A stretch of 39,696 nt of DNA from DATEEG01 sp035525055 (GTDB lineage: Bacteria > Actinomycetota > Acidimicrobiia > Spongiisociales > ZC4RG35), in contig DATLEZ010000149.1 of the NCBI GenBank assembly GCA_035525055.1, positions 1 through 39,696 on the forward strand, written 5' to 3'. A program made the position numbers and the translations under genes. The notes under the pieces were generated by a model. The model worked only from the letters and a program-made list of their open reading frames with translations, ran no database searches and was not told where the DNA came from. The number at the start of each line of letters is the position of its first letter. The stretch's first letter is position 1. Positions 8,214-15,887 of the stretch are shown piece after piece.

Positions 8214-8518
8214 TACTGGCCCCGGTCGGAATCGGTCTCGATGGCTTCGGCCAGCCCATCGAGAGTGATCGTCCACATGCCTTCAAGGATTTCTCGCAAT
8301 GGACCCAGTCCGCTCTTGTCGGCCTGGTAGAGCCTCCGATTGCCGTCCCTCCGGACGGTGACGAAGCCCATGTCGCGGAGGACCGTCAGGTGCTGGGACA
8401 CGGCGCCGAAGGTGATGTCAAAGCGGGCTGCGATCTCACCGGCAGCCATCTCCTGATTCCAGACCATGGCGAGGATCTCTCTCCGCCGCGGCTCGGCGAT
8501 GACCTGAAGGGCATCCAT
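8213..8518 (-). CDS. ArsR-family winged-helix transcriptional regulator
   Basis: A 101-residue regulator. Residues 1-85 form the winged helix: ALQVIAEPRRREILAMVW, then the recognition region FDITFGAVSQHLTVLRDMG and the wing VTVRRDGNRRLYQ. It lacks the ELCVCDL metal site of arsenic-sensing ArsR and has no other cysteine, so it is a non-metal member of the SRPBCC-associated branch. It is divergent from the 8596 SRPBCC gene across 77 bp that hold an inverted repeat overlapping a promoter (8533-8566), the likely operator, and it is coupled to its own SRPBCC partner at 7782. It probably represses both directions until a ligand appears. Confidence 0.9.
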   Translation of the reverse strand: MDALQVIAEPRRREILAMVWNQEMAAGEIAARFDITFGAVSQHLTVLRDMGFVTVRRDGNRRLYQADKSGLGPLREILEGMWTITLDGLAEAIETDSDRGQ

Positions 8519-8532
8519 CGATCTATTTTAGA

Positions 8533-8566
8533 CCAGATTGAAATATCTGGGCGGTCAAGATATAGT
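8533..8566 (+). promoter_or_regulatory. sigma-70 promoter with overlapping inverted-repeat operator
   Basis: TTGAAA (8538-8543) and TATAGT (8561-8566) are separated by 17 bp, a near-ideal housekeeping promoter for the SRPBCC gene at 8596. The inverted repeat CCAGAT-TGAAAT-ATCTGG (8533-8550) covers the -35 box, the expected position for repression by the divergent ArsR protein. The ArsR gene start is only 15 bp away on the other strand. Confidence 0.75.
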
Positions 8567-8595
8567 GACGACTGAAATAGCAAGGAGGAGCGTTG

Positions 8596-9030
8596 ATGGG
8601 TGACTATGCAATCAAGGCACAGCTTGACGTGGCGCGGCCGCCGTCCGACGTGAAGCGGTGGCTCGACAATCCGGAAGGTATCGCTGGATGGTGGTCGGAC
8701 AAGGTGGAAGGGTCGGCGTCGGCTCCGGGGGATCAGTTTCACGTCACCTTTCCAACTTCGCCCGTGGTGTTTGATGTCGACGTGACTTCCGTTTCCGACC
8801 AGCTGGTCGAATGGCGGATCGACAAGAATCCGCCGTGGTGGCAAGGAACCACGATTCGCTTCGAGCTCTCAGAGAGCGAAGATGGCCGAACCGAGATGCT
8901 GTTCGCTCACCAAGGTTTCAGTCCTGAGGATCCGATCATCCAGGTGATCACCCCGGCCTGGGTCCGATTTCTTGACAACTTGGTAGCTGTGGCCGAGTCG
9001 GGCAAGCCGAATCCAGCAGTCGTCAACTGA
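8596..9030 (+). CDS. SRPBCC/AHSA1-like protein
   Basis: A 144-residue AHSA1-like protein: YAIKAQLDVARPPSDVKRWL, then IAGWWSDKVEG (the W-W pair typical for this branch), PGDQFHVTF and VVFDVDVTSVSDQLVEW, ending with ITPAWVRFLDNLVAV. It has the same fold as the partner of the ArsR gene but low sequence similarity to it. The ATG at 8596 has an excellent ribosome binding site, AAGGAGGA at 8582-8589; a TTG three bases earlier is less likely. It is transcribed from the promoter at 8538-8566, is divergent from arsR, and is followed 10 bp later by another SRPBCC gene. Confidence 0.87.
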   Translation: MGDYAIKAQLDVARPPSDVKRWLDNPEGIAGWWSDKVEGSASAPGDQFHVTFPTSPVVFDVDVTSVSDQLVEWRIDKNPPWWQGTTIRFELSESEDGRTEMLFAHQGFSPEDPIIQVITPAWVRFLDNLVAVAESGKPNPAVVN

Positions 9031-9040
9031 CCGGCTGAAC

Positions 9041-9475
9041 GTGGATCTCTATGCGACCCGGGAGATCGGTCGGCCCGCCAAGGTGGTCTTCGACTTCGTC
9101 TCCGACTCGTCCAACAACCCCAGATGGCAGAAAGGCCAGCGTTCCTGCGTGTGGACAACCCCGCCTCCCCACGGCATGGGCTCCGTCTACGAGCAGGAGG
9201 CTCGCTTCTTGGGTCGCACTGTGTCCACTCGCTTTCGGGTGGTTGAGTATGACGCCGGCCGTTCGATCACCATTGAGTCAATCGAAAGCTCGTTTCCGAT
9301 CCGGGTCCGCAGATCGGTCGAACCGCTCGGGCCCGATCGGAGTCACGTGACTGCTGAGATCAGCGGCGAACCCGGTGGCTTCTTCGGCATGATCGGGCCG
9401 GCCCTGCGTCGTTTGGCGCAGCGGTCGGTCGACGCCGATTACGGCCGTCTGGTGAAACTGCTTGAAGGGGAGTAA
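9041..9475 (+). CDS. SRPBCC (polyketide cyclase/dehydrase-like) protein
   Basis: A 144-residue protein starting at GTG 9041, 10 bp after the stop of the upstream SRPBCC gene and so probably cotranscribed with it. Family features are DLYATREIGRPAKVVFDFV, SDSSNNPRWQKG, the strand FRVVEYDAGRSITIES and HVTAEISGEPGGFFGMIGPA followed by a long C-terminal helix. This is the general polyketide cyclase/START-like SRPBCC type, not the AHSA1 branch of its neighbour. A hydrophobic-ligand binding role is likely; substrate or catalysis cannot be read from the sequence. Confidence 0.82.
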   Translation: MDLYATREIGRPAKVVFDFVSDSSNNPRWQKGQRSCVWTTPPPHGMGSVYEQEARFLGRTVSTRFRVVEYDAGRSITIESIESSFPIRVRRSVEPLGPDRSHVTAEISGEPGGFFGMIGPALRRLAQRSVDADYGRLVKLLEGE

Positions 9476-9498
9476 GCCGGACCTCCGTGTGCGGTCCG

Positions 9499-9828
9499 TT
9501 ACTTGGGCGGAAATGTCTCGGCCCAGGCGACGCCTCGATTGATCCAGGCGTCAAGGTCGGTATCGCTGGCGATTCCTTCGGAACCAACAAGTATCCAGCC
9601 CCGCATCGGGCGGGCCGACATGTCGAACATCCGGGCGCCTGGCAGTGACATCGCCTCGTCGTGAGCATCCTTACCGACTCTCACCATCAGCTCCTCGCCA
9701 CTCACACCAACGGCCATATTGCCGTTGACCATAAAGGCGATGCCTCCAAACATCTGCCTCTCGGTAAGCCCTGGATGGTCACCAATCCGAGCCCGGATCT
9801 CATCGGCGAGCGCCTTTCTGTAAGCCAC
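9499..9828 (-). CDS. TfoX/Sxy N-terminal domain protein
   Basis: A 109-residue protein matching the TfoX N-terminal domain: LADEIRARIGDHPGLTERQMF, GGIAFMVNGNMAVGVSGEEL with VRVGKD, and the C-terminal half MSARPMRGWILVG. In gamma-proteobacteria TfoX/Sxy regulates competence, but stand-alone N-terminal domains such as this are widespread in actinobacteria and have no known role there. The protein is complete for the single-domain form and lacks the TfoX C-terminal domain. It is convergent with the SRPBCC gene at 9041 and lies downstream of the MmyB-type regulator, with about 40 bp between them. Confidence 0.88.
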   Translation of the reverse strand: MAYRKALADEIRARIGDHPGLTERQMFGGIAFMVNGNMAVGVSGEELMVRVGKDAHDEAMSLPGARMFDMSARPMRGWILVGSEGIASDTDLDAWINRGVAWAETFPPK

Positions 9829-9870
9829 CAGCGAAGGTTAGGAACGATGGATTGAGTTCGCCGACCGTGG

Positions 9871-10653
9871 TCAAGCGTGGAGTAACTCGGCGGTCGACTG
9901 ATCGGCAGGGAAGAACAGCTCGATAGCGAGCTCGTCGAGGGTGACATCCAACGGCGTTCCGAAGGAGGTCAGTGTCGTGAACAGCGACAGCTCGACGCCA
10001 CCCATCTCGAGGCGAAAAGGAACCAGTAGAGGTGGAGTCTCCTCTCGAGCCTCCCGAGATGCACCCAGGGCAGCAACGTTCGGATAGCGACCTACTTCTG
10101 CACGAAGCGCCTCGAGGGTGGCGTCGCCGGTGAGGACGATGCTGCGATCCAGTTGCCGCAAGAGATGGCCCGCCCACTCCTCGAAGTTGAGCGTGTGCGA
10201 AGCGAGGCCATCGGGGTGAAGGCAAGCCCGGTAGACGTTGACGGGAGGTCCGAGCAAGTCTTCAAGTAAAAGCTCGGTGAGAGCCCGGGCAGCTTGGTTG
10301 GCGAGCACGACATTCCACAATCGATCGACGGCCACACCTGGATAGGGATGGTGGGCATCGAGCATCCGCTGAACCGCCTCGCGTACCGGAGCCATTGCGT
10401 TGTCGTCGAGAGCCAACTGGGAATACCGGGGGGCGTAGCCGGCGGTCAAGAGGAGGGTGTTGCGTTCTCGCAGCGGGACTTCGAGGCGCTCGGCCAAGAG
10501 CAAGAGCATCTCGGGGCTGGGCCGGGATCGACCGGTTTCGACGAAGCTCAGGTGCCGGGCAGAGATACCTGCGTCCACGGCGAGGTCGAGCTGGCTGAAT
10601 CGGCGACGGGTGCGCCAGTCCCGAATCATGTCGCCCACTTGCGCTCTGGCCAT
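9871..10653 (-). CDS. XRE-family regulator with MmyB-like ligand-binding domain
   Basis: About 260 residues. An N-terminal Cro/C1-type helix-turn-helix (VGDMIRDWRTRRRFSQLDLA then DAGISARHLSFVETGRSRPS) is followed by LLLLAERLEVPLRERNTLLL and AGYAPRY, the hallmark linker of the MmyB-like group, and then a PAS-like MmyB domain (VAVDRLWNVVLANQAAR, ending in TPLDVTLDELAIELFFPAD). MmyB-type domains bind a fatty-acid-like ligand. I start at ATG 10653, directly before the HTH; the longer frame to 10806 has no support and would overlap the divergent gene's leader. It probably controls itself and the divergent 10774 operon across 120 bp. Confidence 0.9.
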   Translation of the reverse strand: MARAQVGDMIRDWRTRRRFSQLDLAVDAGISARHLSFVETGRSRPSPEMLLLLAERLEVPLRERNTLLLTAGYAPRYSQLALDDNAMAPVREAVQRMLDAHHPYPGVAVDRLWNVVLANQAARALTELLLEDLLGPPVNVYRACLHPDGLASHTLNFEEWAGHLLRQLDRSIVLTGDATLEALRAEVGRYPNVAALGASREAREETPPLLVPFRLEMGGVELSLFTTLTSFGTPLDVTLDELAIELFFPADQSTAELLHA

Positions 10654-10773
10654 TGCCTTGAACTCTACGGTTCGGCATCCGGGGGAACGATTACGTCTCA
10701 GGTAATTGAGTTCCTCCAAAATCTGCCCCATCTTGGCAAGAGAGCCTTTCCCCCATTCGAAAGGAGGCTGACC

Positions 10774-11148
10774 ATGGCACATGTGACGTCCACGATCGAC
10801 ATTCATCTCGAGGCCTACTGCGAACCCGATTCTGAACGGAGGAACGAACTCCTGTCACGGGTGTGGTCGGAGTCTGGCACTCTCATCGACCCGCCGTTCG
10901 ACGGTACCGGAATCGGCCCTATCAGCAGCATGGGTGAAGCGGTTCTCGAGCATTACCCGGGTCATCGCTTCCGGCGGACCAGCGATGTTGACACCCACCA
11001 CGTCTTCGCCCGCTACGCCTGGGATCTCGTCGCCCCCGACGGCACCGTCGCCGTCAATGGACTTGATGTGGTCGAATTCGGTGAAGACGGCAAGCTGATT
11101 CGCGTGGTTGGCTTCTTTGGCGACCTGCCCGGGCAGGTGGCGTCGTGA
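10774..11148 (+). CDS. SnoaL/NTF2-like fold protein
   Basis: A 124-residue protein with a classic ribosome binding site (AAAGGAGG, 6-7 nt before the ATG). The sequence IDIHLEAYCEPDSERRNELL, then FDGTGIGPISSMGEAVLEHY and a C-terminal DGLDVVEFGEDGKLIRVVGF-like run (VVEFGEDGKLIRVVGFFGD) fits the SnoaL-like/NTF2 superfamily. It is divergent from the MmyB-type regulator, which very often sits next to its target in this arrangement. Its last 4 bp overlap the GTG start of the next gene (GTGA), so the two are coupled. Enzymatic role unknown. Confidence 0.82.
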   Translation: MAHVTSTIDIHLEAYCEPDSERRNELLSRVWSESGTLIDPPFDGTGIGPISSMGEAVLEHYPGHRFRRTSDVDTHHVFARYAWDLVAPDGTVAVNGLDVVEFGEDGKLIRVVGFFGDLPGQVAS

Positions 11149-11573
11149 CCGTTCCAACCGATACCAAAGCCCGAAGAGACCGGTCGGCCTCCGCCGGCGA
11201 TGCGCTGCGCCGCGTGCTACTGGTTGACTCCCTGACAAGTGGTGGCGTCGGACTGTTGTTGCTTGCGGCGGCGGCTCCCCTGAGTGACCTCTGGGGACTT
11301 ACCGCATTGTTCCTTCGCATTGCCGGAATAACCATGGTGCTCTGGGGAGTCGGCCTCGGCCAACTGGTTCGTCAAGGAGCGGTTTCGGACAGTGCGGTGC
11401 GGGTTGTTGTCATTGCCAATTGGGCCTGGTTCGCCGCCAGCGTCGGGCTGCTACTTGGCACTTGGGTCGAGCCAAGGGCGTTCGGATCTGGCTTCATCGT
11501 GTGCCAGGCGTTGATAGTGGCCTGCTTCGCCGCTCTGCAGGGTCGGTTTCTCGCCCTTCGCCGCGTCGGTTGA
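11145..11573 (+). CDS. four-helix integral membrane protein, unknown function
   Basis: A 142-residue membrane protein with four hydrophobic stretches: about residues 29-49 (GGVGLLLLAAAAPLSDLWG), 53-73 (LFLRIAGITMVLWGVGL), 87-107 (VVVIANWAWFAASVGLLLG) and 115-136. The N-terminal 20 residues are charged and probably cytoplasmic. The start GTG overlaps the stop of the SnoaL-like gene. This layout is common among uncharacterised actinobacterial membrane proteins placed after a SnoaL-like gene; I do not recognise a functional family. Likely co-regulated with its upstream neighbour by the MmyB-type regulator. Confidence 0.7.
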   Translation: MTVPTDTKARRDRSASAGDALRRVLLVDSLTSGGVGLLLLAAAAPLSDLWGLTALFLRIAGITMVLWGVGLGQLVRQGAVSDSAVRVVVIANWAWFAASVGLLLGTWVEPRAFGSGFIVCQALIVACFAALQGRFLALRRVG

Positions 11574-11633
11574 GGCATCTACAGGTCCGGAAATTCGTGG
11601 ACCTGCCCGAGGTGGCCGGACCAAGATGGAGCC

Positions 11634-12462
11634 ATGATGATTCCGACAACCTCGTACCGGTTCTACGGCGATTTGGCCCGATGGTGGGCCACTGATCTCG
11701 CAGCCCGATGATTACACCGAAGAAGCTGCGTTTGCAGCATCATTGCTCACCGGAGCCGACTTTCCGGTCCGGGAGGTTCTTGAACTCGGCAGTGGCGGCG
11801 GCCACACCGCGGTGCATCTCAAGGAGACCTTCACAATGACGTTGGTCGACCTTTCCGACGAGATGCTCGACGTCTCCCGCAGGCTCAATCCGGAGTGCGA
11901 GCACCAACAGGGGGACATGCGGACCATTCGCCTCGGACGTGAGTTCGACGCGGTGTTCATCCATGACGCCATCGACTATATGGCGGACGAGGCCGACCTC
12001 CGTATGGCCATGGAGACAGCTTTCATCCATTGCCGTCCTGGCGGTCTCGCTCTCTTCATGCCGGACGACATCCGCGAGACCTTCGAGGAAGGGACCGACC
12101 ACGGTGGCCCCGATGCTGCCGACGGCAGCGGTGTGCGCTAGCTCGAATGGGACTGGGACCCAGACCCCGACGACACCTGGAAGCTCACCGAGTACGCGTT
12201 CATGCTCCGGGAGGTCGACGGCTCCATTGGGATCGTGCATGAGACCCACCGGACCGGGCTCTTCAGCAGCGATGTCTGGTTCCGTCTTCTGACCGAAGTT
12301 GGCTTCGCGCCGGAGACCCTGACGGAAGTGACTACGGAAGATCGAGCACCGAGAGGGGTGTTCACGGCCGGCGTCCGCACGAGGAGGTCGCTGGTTGAAG
12401 CGCTCAGACCCACACATAAGCAACCGACAGCGCCAGAAGCAGGCCCAGCACCACGCTCATGA
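11634..12462 (+). pseudogene. class I SAM-dependent methyltransferase with frameshift and in-frame amber
   Basis: The N-terminal part (SYRFYGDLARWW) starts at ATG 11634 and loses frame at TGGTGGG near 11685-11687; removing one G restores PLISQPDDYTEEAAF and the following LLTGADFPVREVLELGSGGG, the SAM-binding motif I. Later motifs are present: TLVDLSDEMLDVSRRL, QGDMRTIRLGREFDAVFIHD and FIHCRPGGLALFM. At 12139-12141 an in-frame TAG interrupts GSGVR-LEWDWDPDPDDTW; homologs I remember carry Tyr here (R-Y-LEW), one base from TAG. The frame then continues through TEYAFMLREVDGS to a stop at 12460. Two independent lesions make a genuine pseudogene likely. Its 3' end overlaps the convergent LysE remnant. 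Confidence 0.85.
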
Positions 12463-12919
12463 TGCGGTGGGCCCGGCCGCTAGTGACGAACCGGTTGATG
12501 ACGGTTCCGCCAACGACCCACAGGGCTGAGGTGGGGGCGACCACAACCATCATTGTCACGGCCACCAGGGCGTATCCAAACGCGACCGGAAGGTCGTCGG
12601 GTGTGAACGCGGTTGTGGCTGCCAGAACGAAGATCCAGCCTTTGGGATTGAGGTATTGGAATGCGGCGGCCTGGAAGACGTTGAGCGGTCGCGCGATCGC
12701 TTCGTGCAGTGCCGCCTTGCTACCGGCGACCTGAAAGGCAAGGTAGAGGAGGTAGACCGAGCCGATGAGCTTCAATGCCAGCACGACCTGCGGAAAGTTG
12801 GCCACTAATAGCCCAAGCCCACCCGCCACCGCCACGACCATCGAACCTATACCGACCGAAGTGCCAAGGACGTGAGGAACGGTTGGACGGAAGCCGAACT
12901 GCTTCACGCGCCATTTCAA
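12404..12919 (-). pseudogene. LysE/RhtB-family exporter lacking its N-terminus
   Basis: The 171-residue frame begins in FGFRPTVPHVLGTSVGIG, which in LysE/RhtB amino-acid exporters lies about 40 residues into the protein. The rest is well preserved: VLALKLIGSVYLLYLAFQ, the AAAFQYLNPKGWIFVLAA region and three further hydrophobic helices ending LLLALSVAYVWV. The first helix with its PGPNN-type motif is absent, and an in-frame TGA lies just upstream of the KWRVKQ start; none of the three frames upstream encodes the missing part. The intact family pumps amino acids or metabolites out of the cell; this copy should not be able to do so. Confidence 0.78.
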
Positions 12920-13176
12920 ACGTCACCTGGGCATTACTCCCGGCCGGTACGTGCGCGTCCGAGCGGTAAAGAAACCGACGGACCTCCACCTCAACCTGAT
13001 CGGGAGTTGTGCCGATAACTCCTCATGACCTGGTTGCTCCTCTCGTGGACAGTTGCTCTAGTGATCGTCTGCTACTGGTTTACGGCGCCACCGCGAACGG
13101 CAGCGATCTGAACGAAGAACAGGTCGCCCGCCGGATGCGCACCGTCGCCTGATCGAGCGGCCATAATCGAGGCCGG
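12920..13176. other. gene-fragment region without an intact gene
   Basis: Minus strand 12989-12915 reads as the start of some protein (VRRFLYRSDAHVPAGSNAQV) and runs out of frame into the LysE remnant. On the plus strand, 13025-13111 could encode a 28-residue hydrophobic peptide (MTWLLLSWTVALVIVCYWF), while a second frame ending at 13153 has coding-like composition (SDLNEEQVARRMRTVA before TGA). I could not join these into a known gene. They look like leftovers of at least two disrupted genes. Confidence 0.4.
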
Positions 13177-13179
13177 TTG

Positions 13180-13596
13180 ATGGGAATTCGTTCGCCGCTG
13201 AGTCAAGGAGGACCTCTCACGACCACACCTCGCATCTCGTTGTCGGAGATCGTGTTTGATTCAGCCGACGCCCACCTCCTCGCTGCCTTCTATCAACGAC
13301 TCCTTGGCGGCCGTTACGGGAAGGACGAGACAGACTGGGTGACGCTGGCCCCCGCCGACGGTGGCATGACTCTGGCCTTCGCCACCGAGCCTTATTTCGT
13401 GCCACCGGTCTGGCCGAGCAATCCCACCGAACAACAGATGATGATCCACCTCGACTTCGAAGTAGACGACCTCGACGAGGCGGTAGCCCATGCGCTCGCC
13501 GCCGGCGCCCGGCTGGCGTCCTATCAGCCCCAGGAGTTGGTAAGGGTGATGATCGACCCGGCCGGTCACCCGTTCTGCCTCTGGGTCCAGGGTTAA
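13180..13596 (+). CDS. VOC (glyoxalase/bleomycin resistance fold) family protein
   Basis: About 125-138 residues with the VOC layout of two beta-alpha-beta-beta-beta modules: ISLSEIVFDSADAHLLAAFY, YQRLLGGRYGKDETDW, then MIHLDFEVDDLDEAVAHALA and a C-terminal MIDPAGHPFCLW, the usual metal-ligand-containing end of actinobacterial members. The start is odd. A strong AAGGAGG (13205-13211) stands 7 nt before ACG ACC ACA CCT, where homologous starts read ATG ACC; the only in-frame ATG (13180) and TTG (13177) lie upstream of that site with no ribosome binding site. Either the ACG is used weakly or the start was lost. Specific substrate unknown. Confidence 0.75.
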   Translation: MGIRSPLSQGGPLTTTPRISLSEIVFDSADAHLLAAFYQRLLGGRYGKDETDWVTLAPADGGMTLAFATEPYFVPPVWPSNPTEQQMMIHLDFEVDDLDEAVAHALAAGARLASYQPQELVRVMIDPAGHPFCLWVQG

Positions 13597-13601
13597 CGCA
13601 G

Positions 13602-13641
13602 GCCCGGTCTCGCAGTCCCGAACCGGGCCAGGGCGCCCTCG
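13602..13641 (+). repeat. direct repeat, copy A: duplicated 3' end of pip
   Basis: Forty bases match 16018-16057 at 36 positions in the same orientation, with 23 consecutive identical bases (13615-13637 and 16031-16053). Read on the minus strand, copy A encodes EGALARFGTARPGLR and a stop, almost the same as the pip C-terminus GALARFGTARLGSV. The copies flank the two ABC permease pseudogenes. An 8-bp stem (GGCCCGGT/ACCGGGCC, 13601-13628) also lies here and may end VOC transcription. Confidence 0.8.
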
Positions 13642-13672
13642 GGTTCCTGTGGGTCTTCCATAGGATGTATCG

Positions 13673-14907
13673 ATGGCAGTGGCGTCCCCCATGGTGAGCG
13701 CCGGGGTCGCCGATTCAGGTCCTGGTGTCTTGGTGTTTCTGCTTCGGCGGGCCGCAGCCTCGCTGATCAGCCTTTCGTGTTCGTTGTCATCGTGTTTTTC
13801 CTGATCGAAGCGTTGATTCCGTATGACAACACGGCCCTCGGCCCCGGGGATTCGGTCTCGGAGCGCTTCTTGGACTACATGTTGGGCCTGTTACGCGGTG
13901 ACCTCGGTCAGTCATACGGCGGGGCATCAGTGACCGCTCTCATCTTCGAGGCCTTGCCGACCACCCTCCTCATCTTCGCCACAGGGGGGATCCTCGCCTA
14001 TCTGCTCGGAAGCTGGCTCGGCCGCATCGTCGAGTGGCGCCGGGGCCGCATTGAAGGGGCATTGGCGACTGCCGTCGGCCTGGTTCTGTACACCATGTTT
14101 CCGCCACTTCTCATATTCCTGCTTGTCCACTTTGGACGCGATCCTTTGTTGTCAGCCAGGTCGGCGTTGGGCCTTCCCACCGACAGCCTGGTGGTGTTCC
14201 GCGATGCCGGCTTCGATGAAGCCCAGTTGATCAGCTTTGGTGGACGGGCGTTGTTGGTTACGTTGCTTATCGCCGTGATTGCCCGGTCCGGAGCGCGTCG
14301 GATGGGATGGCGCCTGCTCCCGGCCCTGGTGCTGCCTGCGACGTTGGCCGCGATGGTCCTTGCTGTTGCTCGCCTCGGAATCGGCAGACAAGCGTTGGAC
14401 GTCTTCTTCTTCCGATCTTCGCGTGAGGTTGAGATCGGGGCCGGGCGCCCGGTCCTGGCTGTGGTCGCGTTCTTACTCGTCGCCTTCGGCGAAGTGATGT
14501 TCGTGTGGCGGGCAGGCATCGCTGATGAGCGAAGCGAGGATTATGTGTTGACGGCCCGAGCCAAGGCAGTGCCGGAGCATCTGGTACGGGATCGTCACGT
14601 CGCTCGCAACGTTGCTCTGCCGGTCCTCGCTCGTTCGTTTGCCGCCCTTCCGTTCCTATTGACAGGATTGATAATCATCGAGTACCAGGTCCAAATCGGT
14701 TCATGCGCCCTGAGCCAAGGGGCCGAATGCGTCTATTGGTCCGGGGGTCTCTCTACGACGCTCTTCAGCGCGGTCTGAAACGCTGACACCCCGGTCATCT
14801 TGGGGGTCCTGGTCGTGATGGGCCTAATGCTGGCGGTGCTCCGTTTGGTCGCTGAGATTGCCCAGGTCAGCCTCGACCCCCGGATCCGCCTGGGCGCTGA
14901 ACGTTGA
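13673..14907 (+). pseudogene. peptide/nickel-type ABC transporter permease (DppB-like), frameshifted and with in-frame TGA
   Basis: The N-terminus begins at ATG 13673, 6 bp after a TAGGAT -10 box, so the message may be leaderless. It reads VFLLRRAAASLISL, then loses frame at 13771-13775 (one T missing in CTTTC), and continues as FVFVVIVFFLIEALIPYDN. The body has the DppB pattern LLRGDLGQSYGG, several membrane helices and the EAA-like region ADERSEDYVLTARAKAVPE. An in-frame TGA at 14776-14778 (FSAV-stop-NADTPVILG) is followed by 42 sense codons that still encode the last helix and the family ending VSLDPRIRLG. Two lesions indicate a non-functional gene. No substrate-binding protein or ATPase accompanies it. 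Confidence 0.82.
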
Positions 14908-14956
14908 CCGCCCTCCCGACCGGCAACCGAACCCAATCACGGGAAGCGGACGGCAG

Positions 14957-15853
14957 ATGCTGCGGAACTTGAAGGTCCGAGTGTGTCTGTCAGTTTTCGT
15001 CCTCCTGCTTGGCGGGGCGGCTGCTCATCCGCTGCTGCAAGCGACGATTTGGAATGGGCAGGAATCGATCTACAGCCCGGAAACCGGCCACGACCGTGAT
15101 CTCGAGCATCCGACCGGTCCGTCGGGAGCCCACCTCCTTGGTACTGACGCCCTGGGGCGCGACGTGCTGTCCACCCTCACGTTCTCCCTGGCCCCGGCGC
15201 TTCAGGTGGCCGTTCTGGCGGCGCTTGTGGTGGGACTGCTCTCGATTGTGTTCGGGTCGCTCGCGGCATACTCCCGAGGCTGGGTCGACTTCGCAGTGAC
15301 CAGCGTCGGAGATGCATTCAGCCTGCTTCCGCCGACGATCGTCCTCCTGGCTGTGGGGATCGGCAAACCCGCTTTCGGGATGATCGACGCCGCCTTGCTG
15401 TTCGGCCTGCTCTACGGTCTCGGCCCGGGGGCCCTGGTGATTCGATCAAGAGCGCTGTCGGTGATCGAAAAGCCTTTCATCGATGCGGCCCGGGTCGCTG
15501 GCTCGGGGCCGGGACGGATCATCCGAAGTCAGATGCTTCCCCACCTCCTTCCCTATGCCGGCATTCAGATGATGGGCGCCGGCATCGGGGCAATGATTTC
15601 GGTGGCCTTTATCCAGTACCTCGGCGCTACCGACGAGTCCCGGGTGGGCCTGGGATCCATGATCTACACCGCGGTAGACGTACAACCGGTCCTCCCCACT
15701 GGGTTCTGAAGCTTCAACATGGGTGACTTCCACGCTCGGATCGGGTGGACCTCTCTGCTCTCCGCTGGTCTCGCAATGACCCTCATCGCCGCCGCGTTTT
15801 ACCTCGTTGCGGTCGGCAGTCGTAACGCAGTCATCCCTAGAACACGCCGCTGA
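14957..15853 (+). pseudogene. peptide/nickel-type ABC transporter permease (DppC-like) with in-frame TGA
   Basis: The second permease of the pair. The start is probably ATG 14957 (GGAAG upstream). It shows an N-terminal helix, HLLGTDALGRDVLSTLTF (a DppC/OppC hallmark), and the EAA loop IDAARVAGSGPGRIIRSQML followed by PHLLPYAG. An in-frame TGA at 15707-15709 interrupts LPTGF-stop-SFNMGDFHARIGW; sense codons continue through a final helix (SLLSAGLAMTLIAAAFYLV) to TGA at 15851-15853. The codon was probably TGG (Trp), one base away. Truncation there would remove the last transmembrane segment, so the product is probably inactive. Confidence 0.8.
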
Positions 15854-15862
15854 TTCGTGGTA

Positions 15863-15887
15863 CGGGTCCGCTCAAAGGCCGGACCCG
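15863..15887. terminator. hairpin, possible terminator between convergent genes
   Basis: CGGGTCCG (15863-15870) pairs perfectly with CGGACCCG (15880-15887) around a 9-nt loop. It lies just after the permease stop and over the stop of the small minus-strand ORF. There is no T-run on either side, so termination is plausible but unproven. Confidence 0.45.

Noticed and set aside
12139..12141. TAG in the methyltransferase as pyrrolysine
   Set aside because: The gene has a separate frameshift, is unrelated to Pyl methyltransferases, and Tyr to TAG is a single-base change.
13661..13666. TAGGAT before the DppB-like gene as a full promoter
   Set aside because: The -10 is good and spacing suggests a leaderless mRNA, but no acceptable -35 lies 16-18 bp upstream, so it is not listed as a feature.
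14776..14778. TGA in the DppB-like permease as another selenocysteine codon
   Set aside because: It lies in a transmembrane permease without any redox motif; the downstream CCCC/GGGG hairpin begins too close to the TGA, and the gene also has a frameshift.
15707..15709. TGA in the DppC-like permease as selenocysteine or as evidence for TGA = Trp code
   Set aside because: A TCCAC/GTGGA hairpin follows but the site has no Cys context. Many intact genes here end in TGA at the normal family length, so TGA is a stop in general.
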